The notes below the pieces were generated by a model that saw only the letters and a program-made list of their open reading frames with translations, was not told where the DNA came from and did not search any database. From Heloderma charlesbogerti (taxonomy: Eukaryota; Chordata; Lepidosauria; Squamata; Helodermatidae): a DNA stretch of 64,000 nt. The stretch is taken from contig JANEZZ010001492.1 in NCBI GenBank assembly GCA_026122225.1, positions 1,815,001-1,879,000 on the forward strand, written 5' to 3'. Made by a program: the position numbers and the translations under genes. Of this stretch, positions 56,925 to 64,000 are shown one piece after another (the stretch's first letter is position 1; the number at the start of each line of letters is the position of its first letter).

Positions 56925-57000
56925 AAAGCTCCCTCCCTCCCTCCCTGCTCCTCCTCCTCCTCCTCCCTTCCCCTTCCCCCTCCCTCTTCCTCAACCCCTA
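56925..57000. repeat. Pyrimidine tract
   Basis: Long CCT/CTCC-rich run on the plus strand. Confidence 0.8.
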
Positions 57001-57061
57001 CCTGAACTTTCTCAAGTTGATACCTTTGGTGTCAGGCTGTCTCAGTTGCTCAGAACAAATC

Positions 57062-58293
57062 CCCAAGTCAGGTGAGGCGCTTCGTATACATGCCGCTTTG
57101 CTTTGGGGCACCTCGTTTATTTATTTATTTATTTATTTATTTAATTTCATTTCTGTACCGCCCAATAGCCGAAGCTCTCTGGGCGGTTCACAAAAATTAA
57201 AACCAAACAACACACAATAAAACAATTTAAAATATATAGAACATTAAAACCACAATATAACAATGCAACCACAATAAAACCTAGCAGCAGTGCAGAAGTT
57301 TAAAATACAGATTTAAAACAGCAAAGATAAAAATTTAGAAAGCTAAAATGCTAAAATGCCTGGGAAAATCTTCACATGGCGCCGAAAGGAATACAATGTA
57401 GGCGCCAGGCAAACCTCACTAGGGAGCTCATTCCAGAGCCAGGGTGCCACAACAGAAAAAGCCCTCCTCCTAGTAGCCACCCACCTCACTTCCTTTGGCA
57501 GGGGCTCACGGAGAAGGGCTGCTGCTGATGATCTTAAGGTCCGGGCAGGTACATATGGGAGGAGGCGATCCTTCAGGTAACCTGGCCCCAAGCTGTTAAG
57601 GGCTTTGAATGTTAACACCAGCACTTTGAATCGGGCCCAGAAATGGACTGGCAGCCAGTGCAGCTGGAAAAGTACTGGCATAATATGAGCTCACTGGCCA
57701 GTCCCTGTTAACAATCTTGCTGCCCTATTTTGGACCAGCTGAAGTTTCCGGACCATTTTCAAAAGCAGCCCCATGTATAACGCATTGCAGTAATCCAGAC
57801 AAGAAGTTATCAGAGCATGGATAACTGTAGCTAGGCTATCTCTGTCCAGATAAGCGTAGTTGGTATACCAGCCTAAGCTGATAAAAAGTGCTCCGTGCCA
57901 CTGAGTTCACCTGTGCCTCAAGTGACAGTTCTGGATCCAAGAGCACCCCCAAACTATGAACCTGATCCTTTAGGGGGAGTGCAAGCCCCTCCAGAACAGG
58001 TTGAATATCACCTAGCCGGGCAGACGAACCACCCACTAACAGTACCTCCGTCTTGTCTGGATTGAGTTTCAGTTTATTAGTCCTCATCCAGTCCATTACC
58101 ATGCCCAGGCACTGGTTCAGAACAGCCACTGCCTCACCTGGTTTTGATGAGAAAGAGACGTAGAGCTGGGTGGCATCTGCATATTGATGGATGAGGCTGC
58201 TATTCTGCCCCGCCTCGTATCACATTGAGGCACCTCCGAAGCAGCCTGCTTCAACTCATTATTTGGACTTCGGATCGAAGCGGTGCACAGCCC
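57062..58293. mobile_element. hAT-like remnant interrupted by an L2
   Basis: The segments before and after the L2 (up to 57114 and from 58237) join as one: gcttcgtatacatgccgctt ... cgaagcagcctgcttcaact, ending atcgaagcggtgcacagccc. The end is the inverse of GGGCTGTGCA, the same as the left end at 55905. Left boundary not found. Confidence 0.4.
57115..58224 (-). mobile_element. L2-type LINE with target duplication
   Basis: The 3' end is an ATTT/TAAA repeat (57115-57143) followed by the UTR (ctgtaccgcccaatagccga). Frames on the minus strand: 57343-57681, with FQLHWLPVHFWARFKVLVLTFKALN and RRRAFSVVAPWLWNELP; 57836-58129, with NKLKLNPDKTEVLLVGG. Near 58166-58190 the catalytic box reads QYADATQL, so the second Asp of YADD is lost. 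The direct repeat ttg(g/a)ggcacctc (57103-57114, 58225-58236) marks target duplication with one mismatch. Confidence 0.85.
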
Positions 58294-58299
58294 AGTACA

Positions 58300-58800
58300 C
58301 TATGCTTGAACTTGATTCAGAAGCTCTGGCTCATGGAGAATTTGGCAGCTAGAATTCTGACCAGTTTACAGCTCCCATCATTCCAAGCCAGCATGGCCAA
58401 TCGCCCAAATACCTGACAGAGTGCCTCCTCCCAAATCATTCTGCCAGTACATTAAGAGCTTCAGAAGAAGGCCTTCCCTGAATACCATCAGTGGAAGAAA
58501 TACATTTTTCTTTTAAAAAAGAGAGGGTCTTCTCTGTGGTGGTACCCCAACTTTTGAATACTGCCACAAGAGAGACATGATTGACACCAACTTTGCTTTC
58601 TTTTTGACACCAAATCAAAATGTTCCTTTTTGCCCAGGCATTTTATTTTTAAATTTTTTAATTGATTTATTTGTTCATTTATTTGTTTGCTGGTTGAATA
58701 GCTTTTACACTTCTTATTTTGTAATTTTATTATTGTTATTATGTTGCATTTGTACACCATCCTGGGATCCCTTGTAGATGAAAGAGAGTTTATACATTTT
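58300..58800 (+). mobile_element. L2-type LINE 3' portion, sense
   Basis: Degenerate L2 C-terminus in sense (gagggtcttctctgtggtgg, taccccaacttttgaatact), then UTR gttgcatttgtacaccatcc, tgggatcccttgtagatgaa. A piece of a CTACAACTCCC foldback element (agctcccatcattccaagcc, 58370-58408) is embedded. It meets the next L2 tail to tail. Confidence 0.65.
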
Positions 58801-59215
58801 AAAAGTAAATAAGAATAAAAAAGAGTAAAACACAAATGCAATAAAACTCAATATCAACTGAGAACTGCAAAGTATCAGAAGCAGCCGCTGCCAAAAAAAT
58901 CAGTAAAATCCAGCAGAAACAACAACTAAAAGCAGCTATAGAACATACTGAAATGCCTGGACAAATCACAAAAGCCTTTGCTTGGCATGAAGGTTGGTGC
59001 CAGGCCAGCTTTTCTAGGTAGGGCATTCCATGATTGAGAAGCCCTTGCCCTGGTCACTACTTGCTTTGGATGGTAAGGGAAACCAGAGGAGAGTTTGTAG
59101 TCTGGGTAGGCTCATGTAGAAAAAGGCAGTCCTTCAAGGACAGGTAACAAGTTGCTTAGGATTGTAGGCAACAGCATGATGACAATTGTAGGTTTGGCCT
59201 AGAAATACTTCCATT
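58801..59215 (-). mobile_element. L2-type LINE 3' portion, reverse
   Basis: A-rich junction (aaaagtaaataagaataaaa), then the reversed L2: aatgcctggacaaatcacaa, aagcctttgcttggcatgaa, ggtagggcattccatgattg. Confidence 0.65.
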
Positions 59216-59220
59216 AGTCC

Positions 59221-59722
59221 ATAGGATGGTCACTTACACATGGCCAAAAAAGAAGAAATGCATCACCAGAAGAGTAAATAGACTTGCAAAAAAAATTGCA
59301 TGTGATTATGTAAATGTATAGATGCAAATTTAGAAATTATTGATAGAATTTAAATAGAAAAACAATGGGTTGGATCCAGATTTAGTTGTACTTAGAGTAG
59401 GCCCATTAAAATCAATGGGACTTAAGTTAGTTGTGATTTCAATGGGTGTACTCTAAGTATGACTAAGTCTGGATCCACCCCATTACATCTTATTGTGGTG
59501 GGAAAGAAGGTGATCAGTTGACTGGTATGCCTGCTATATTATATTATATATGCCTGCTCAGTCTGCTGCCAATGAGCAACTTCTCCATTCTTATGGTTAA
59601 CTTTAAACTGGACTTGGACAGGACAACTCTTCAAATATATGACATTTCAAATAGAGGTTCTCCTCTGACAGCCATTCAAATACAGGACTGCCCTCTGTAA
59701 AGTATTAGATATTGCCACTCTA
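59221..59722. mobile_element. TAGGNTGGCCA repeat family, copy 3
   Basis: Starts ataggatggtcacttacaca and ends agatattgccactcta. Landmarks: ggccaaaaaagaagaaatgc, cttggacaggacaactcttc. Two partial repeats of caaatanaggnctgcc/ttctcctctg near the right end. Carries a nested foldback element at 59367-59484, at a different site from the one in copy 1. Confidence 0.6.
59367..59484. mobile_element. GGATCCAG foldback element nested in copy 3
   Basis: gggttggatccagatttagt ... gactaagtctggatccaccc: inverted ends, and the inner arms acttagagtaggcccattaa/caatgggtgtactctaagta also pair. A clean near-palindrome. Confidence 0.75.
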
Positions 59723-59744
59723 AATTGGCAATCCGATGGTCAAT

Positions 59745-60260
59745 GTATTTATTTATTTTTAATCTGTAAAACAACCAACGTTCTCTGGGTGAATTACAAC
59801 TAAAAGACTAAAATGTGATACAAACAGTGAAAAATATGAAATACACTACAAATATTTAAAAGAAAACACTACAATACAAAACAACAACTAGGACAAGAGT
59901 AGATAAAACACCTGTACAAATCTAGAATTAAGTCTTTAAAATGCCTGGGAGAAAAGAAAGGTCTTTGCCTGGCACTGAAAAGATAACAATTTAGGCACCA
60001 GGTGATCAGTTGACTGGTCCTCTTTGTAGAGGACATTCCATAAGTGGAATACCACAACTAAGGCTGTCTCTCTCTTGTAGCCACCCAACTAGCTTCCTTT
60101 GGTGGGAGCATCCAGAGGAGGGTCTCCAAAGTTGATCTAAGGGTCTGAGCAGTTACATATGGGAAGGGACATTCCTTTAGATACTCTGGTCCCAAGTTGT
60201 TTAGTGCTTCAAAGTTCAACACCAACACTTTGAATTGGGCTCTGAAACAGACTGGAAATT
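59745..60260 (-). mobile_element. L2-type LINE 3' portion
   Basis: Reversed UTR (ctgtaaaacaaccaacgttc, tctgggtgaattacaactaa), then taaaatgcctgggagaaaag, gtctttgcctggcactgaaa, gtttagtgcttcaaagttca and ccaacactttgaattgggct, as in the L2 at 57.3-57.7 kb. Confidence 0.7.
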
Positions 60261-61654
60261 ATCTAAATTTCAAGAACACGGGGACACTCTTCCTTCTACC
60301 TAGTTCATGCACATGGTAAAGAATCAGCTAGTCAGGCATGGGGTAGGGAAGAAAGACGCATGAGTGCTCTCTGTTCTTGTCTAAACTGTAGAATTCTCTT
60401 CATTATCACTAACTTCAACTCAAGCCCTATGTAGAACACATGGAGGGAGAAGTGGGACTGCAAAGGCATTGCACTAGAGGACATTTCTGCTAGCACAATA
60501 TAATTTACATGAGCAGTAGCATCATGCTGGATACTGCTCAAGATCTAGATTGAGAGGTTACTAGGCCATGCAAGACAAAGTGTCTGTGAGGCAATTAGAG
60601 ATATGGGCTTAGAAAGACTACCATCCCAATTGTGTAAATGTAAAGATAATTAAAGGACTCTAAGAATTAACTAAACTGCATCAAATGACCTTGGGAAAAA
60701 CACATCCTAAATTGTGGGCTTGTGATATCAGACAATCCAAACATTAGCTCAGTTCTTTGGTTCTGTTTTCACTAAAGCCAAGACAGTATAAGATGGTCTT
60801 AGCTGGAGTCTGGAGGACAGTGATCACAGGTGAAATCCTGACAGAACACCAGCGGATATGAAAAGTCTGTTGAAACATGAACAACAGAAAACTGTATTTC
60901 ATTTCTTCTGGAAGGCTAAGTGTAGCAGGTTAATCTATCAGGAATAACTTTGCTCTATGGGGGAAAAAATTCTTAGAACTTGAAGGCCAAAGTAATCAGA
61001 GTAATCAATCTCCTGGCACAGCTTCTGTTAGCATACTGGAGAATAGCTTTCTGTATCAGTAGAAGCACCAGATGTAGCCGATGATCTCGCTCTCTGTCTC
61101 TCTCCAGCCTTTTCATACACAAACAAAAACATGAAACGTGGGGCAATTTAATGCATTTAAGTATGTGTCCTCCAAAATTAATGCTGAAAGCAGCTCCATC
61201 AGGAGTTTGATTTCAGCTGTTTATTAAGTCTTTTGGGGGAGGCCTGCCAGAGGGGTGGGACGGGAGAGATGAGTTTACTTTTTCTCCATGTGTAGTTTGT
61301 GATCAGGAAAGGTATGTTTTTATTCACGTAATTAAGGCTGTTTTTGAGCAGCTGCACCAGAGCAGCTCAACACTAAGTGTAAAAATAAAGAAGCTGTTAA
61401 ACCATATTCCGGCTGTCCTTTGTCCTAGCAAAATCTTGAATTAACATCTCTTTTGACAGAGATAGCAAATCAGAAAATAAGTTCAGAAATACTTTTTCAG
61501 TTTCTGACACAAAAATAAACTGCATGCCTTCAAGTTTTTGATTTGAAGTACTTGATTTAAAGAGGTTTCAACTATAGTTTTATTTATTTAGCTACAGACT
61601 AATTGCTCAATTCTCAACCCAGTAATAAATGGCACGTTTGGACTTAAAGTGAAG
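60261..61654. other. Unique stretch, candidate conserved non-coding DNA
   Basis: The longest part of the right half with no repeat signature. Segments such as 61135-61230 (aatttaatgcatttaagtat, aaaattaatgctgaaagcag) and 61315-61400 (attcacgtaattaaggctgt, gagcagctgcaccagagcag) contain TAAT/ATTA and CAGCTG motifs typical of enhancers, but this is only suggestive. No exon seen. Confidence 0.35.
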
Positions 61655-61745
61655 CTCAGCCCAATTCTGTGCATGTTTGCTCAGATGTAAGCCTTACTGA
61701 ATTCAATGGAGCTTATTTCCAATTAAGTGCGTGTTTGTCTCATTG
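61655..61745. mobile_element. CAATCCTATGC foldback element
   Basis: cagcccaattctgtgcatgt, ttgctcagatgtaagcctta, attcaatggagcttatttcc, aattaagtgcgtgtttgt. Diverged ends. Confidence 0.6.
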
Positions 61746-62280
61746 GTCCTGTGAATGCTCTGTCCGGGGTTGAGATCACTGTGCCCTGGGAAACTGTCAA
61801 AGATTGTGTTGAACCAGGTGGTGGTGAGTCAGAGCCCTAACACATTAATGTATTCTGGAGACTAATTGCTAAGCCAAAATTGCAGCACCACTTATGAATG
61901 GGTGACCTCATCACATGATGACCACATCAATTGGACCTTGTTTGGGACTACATTCACAAATAAGTACTGAAAATATCAGTACTTATATCCACAAAATGCA
62001 TTTAGGATGAGTGTGAAAATACAATTAACTGGGCTTTTTACCAAGCTGAACATTGCTTATGTAACTCAGTATGTGAGTAGACTGTTATCTGAAAAAGTCA
62101 ACCAATGCAGTAGCAAATTTCTAGAAGGGTTCTCATGGGACTGATTTCACCTCCATACTTGCAATCATCATCAGTACTCCAAAGATCTTTGTAAACACCA
62201 GTTGATCCTTTTCCATTGAAATAAAATATTATTGCACCCAATGTTGAGTTGTGAAGTTGGCAAAAAAATCCCAACTTCAA
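61746..62280. other. No feature seen
   Basis: Unique-looking sequence before the LINE fragment. Confidence 0.45.
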
Positions 62281-62575
62281 ATATAACCTGATGAGATCTG
62301 AGCTAGTGGTGACCGATCAAGAAAGAGATCTTGGGGTTGTGGTGGACAGCTCAATGAAAATGTCAACCCAGAGTGCAGCCACTGTAAAAAAGGCAAACTC
62401 CATGTTAGGCATAATTAGAAAAGGAATTGAGAATAAAACTGCCAAGATCATACTGCTCTTATACAAATCTATGGTGCAACCACACTTCGAATACTGTGTA
62501 CAGTTCTGGTCACCACCTAAATATATATATATTGTAGAGCTGAAAAAAGTGCAGAAAATGGCAACTAAGGGCCAA
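62281..62575 (+). pseudogene. CR1-like LINE RT thumb fragment
   Basis: The frame from 62291 reads SELVVTDQERDLGVVVDSSM, KKANSMLGIIRKGIENKTAK and LLYKSMVQPHFEYCVQFWSP, the thumb region of a CR1-group RT different from copies E and F. It stops being LINE-like after KKVQKMATK at about 62570, where agggccaatctacattgtgc begins, possibly the end of another inserted element. No catalytic motifs. Confidence 0.7.
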
Positions 62576-63198
62576 TCTACATTGTGCCCGCCATTGCAAT
62601 GAAGTCGGGGTCCTGTTGGGTTAAACGCACTCGCATTAAAACATGATTATCCACACTCATCCATTTTCCCCATTGCGGTTCTTGATCGAATGCACGAAAT
62701 CGGTTCACACTTGAGAGCTGCGCTGTTTTCCTGCTCTTAAAGATGGAGCTCTCATTGGAGGAGCAGAAACTGTCCCTGTTTCTGCTGATTCCCCACCCAC
62801 TGTCCCTCTCTTCCTCTATCCCTGTGTGTGTGTGTGTGCGTGTAGGGATGGTAAGAGCATCCTGTTGGGGCTCGAAGCCCGATGAGAGCTTGTCCCTTAC
62901 TGCTGTCGCTTTAGCAGGTGGGGGTGGAAGGAAGAAGGAGGCACCTATCCTCTTCTCCCCCTTCCACCTGCTGGAGGCCAAGGCGAGAGGCTGGGGGGTG
63001 TCTGCTGATGCTCTTTTCCCTGCACCAGCCCTTTGCAGCCAGCGCAAGGAAGAGGGGCAGCGACGATGGCACCCAGCACTTGCATTTTGGGTGGGCAGCT
63101 AGCTTCTTTGAAGCTTTGAAGACCATGAGATGACATTGCATAGGTTCCTCAGCACTCAAAGCTTTAATTTCCAACAAGGAAATGGCTGGAGGTGCCTG
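62576..63198. other. Unassigned; possibly part of a DNA element
   Basis: Begins at the point where the LINE frame is broken. The start gggccaatctaca resembles in style the ends of the CTTCTCTACAC family, but no matching right end was found. A GT repeat is at 62823-62842. Short frames here overlap on both strands and are not accepted. Confidence 0.35.
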
Positions 63199-63298
63199 CT
63201 CTTGTCTGGTCTTGGAAGCTCAGCAGGGTCAGCCCTGGTCAGAAGTTTGGATGGGAGACTGCAAGGGAATCAGGCTTCCTGCACTGAGCAGGGGGTTG
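63199..63298 (+). mobile_element. 5S rRNA-headed short element with CR1 tail, copy 2
   Basis: 63199-63274 matches 5S rRNA: ctcttgtctggtcttggaag, ctcagcagggtcagccctgg, tttggatgggagactgcaag, ggaat. A-box and C-box regions are recognisable. It continues as ttcctgcactgagcaggggg (63276-63295), the CR1 3' UTR phrase of copies E and F, and then leaves homology. The 5S-to-CR1 joint is not the same as in copy 1 at 27686. Confidence 0.75.
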
Positions 63299-63417
63299 TT
63301 CTCTCACTTCAAATGACACTAACTTTTACCTCCTTCTATCCCCTGCTTTGGCTTAAAAAAAAAAATAAGGATCACAACTGAGTGCCTTTACACATGCTGC
63401 CTTCCTCCCTCCCCCCC
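63299..63417. other. Spacer
   Basis: A-run at 63354-63365 and C-run at 63411-63417; nothing else seen. Confidence 0.5.
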
Positions 63418-64000
63418 TTCTAGCTTAACTGGTGCTGTAATGTTTTCTCGTGGCCGCAATCCTGGGCACTCACTTACTCGGGAGTAAGCCACATTGAACT
63501 CAATGGAACTTACTACTGAGTAGACATAAGATCACCCTGTAAGTCTGCAAGCCTTGCGTAAGCCCCATTGAGCCCCATAGGGTGCTCTGGAACAAAAGAG
63601 GACATTGCTTCTGAGCTTGGTGGGATGGGGGATCAGAGGCGTCTCCCTTCATTGCAGGGAGGCATTTTACCTTCTGCTCCCTCTGACTGAGAAATGCAGA
63701 GGCAGGAGACTTAGGTCGGAGCGGGGGGGCTGCTTGCATCTTCGAAGACGGCCCAGTGAAGAAATTTATGCTTGTGTGCAGGGAAATCAGGCTGGAGAAG
63801 GCCTATTCTTCCAAGATTTGAAGATCTGAAGATTTGAAAATGCGAAGTTAATGCCTTAATGAAAAAAAAAATCACTTACAGGGCGATCTTATGTCTACTC
63901 AGTAGTAAGTTCTATTGAGTTCAATGTAGCTTACTCCTGAGTAAGCGAGTGCCCAGGATTGGGGCCACGAGAAAACATTACAGCACTAGTTAAGCTAGAA
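63418..64000. mobile_element. Inverted-repeat element cut by the window end
   Basis: 63418-63544 is the inverse of 63874-64000 over 127 bp without indel and with about seven differences. Each arm includes a CAATCCTATGC-type foldback unit (caatcctgggcactcacttac, attgaactcaatgg, ctactgagtagacataagat). The spacer of about 330 bp has no accepted frame. The right outer end lies beyond the window, and the arms may be longer. Confidence 0.75.

Overview
This window looks like nuclear DNA of a squamate reptile, most likely a lizard (snake not excluded). The basis is the mix of repeats: RTE-clade BovB LINEs with near-intact frames, CR1 LINEs ending in the octamer ATTCTATG, many L2-type LINE tails, abundant hAT-type miniature elements, and two 5S rRNA-headed short elements. 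The base composition is AT-rich and CpG-poor outside two GC-rich foldback elements. I find no host gene: no exon chain, no tRNA gene, no intact rRNA gene, no CRISPR array. All credible protein-coding similarity is retrotransposon reverse transcriptase or endonuclease. The window is best read as intergenic or intronic sequence shaped by transposons.

Layout. 1-10.6 kb: mostly unique sequence with LINE tails, three kinds of miniature elements and microsatellites. 10.65-13.69 kb: a BovB copy with a complete 5' end but no 3' end. 16.36-17.20 kb: a GC-rich hAT-like foldback element with a perfect 8-bp target duplication. 18.14-20.02 kb: a 5'-truncated BovB on the minus strand with an open RT frame; 20.42-21.7 kb: a minus-strand CR1. 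21.8-27.8 kb: hAT elements (two with recognisable 8-bp duplications), a second CR1, and a 5S/CR1 chimeric short element. 23.96-24.35 and 30.65-31.04 kb hold the same 391-bp block with no difference seen by eye, nested in two different host transposons. 34.56-35.07 kb: a short BovB with a 12-bp target duplication. 43.3-44.0 kb: the zinc-binding C-terminus of another LINE. 47.43-51.56 kb: a full-length BovB (11-bp target duplication, about 3.2 kb after subtraction of the insert) into which a second foldback element jumped with an 8-bp duplication. 54.9-60.3 kb: a dense stack of L2 LINEs and hAT-like elements, including an L2 with its own target duplication. 60.3-62.3 kb: mostly unique sequence, a candidate for conserved non-coding DNA. 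62.3-64.0 kb: LINE fragment, second 5S/CR1 chimera, and a 127-bp inverted repeat cut by the window end.

How parts relate. CR1, L2 and BovB would have supplied reverse transcriptase for themselves and probably for the 5S-headed elements, whose tails are CR1-derived. The hAT-like elements have no transposase here and must have been mobilised in trans. Nesting gives a relative order: BovB D is older than foldback copy 2; a hAT-like element near 57-58 kb is older than the L2 inside it; two unrelated DNA elements at 23.8 and 30.5 kb are older than the 391-bp block they share.
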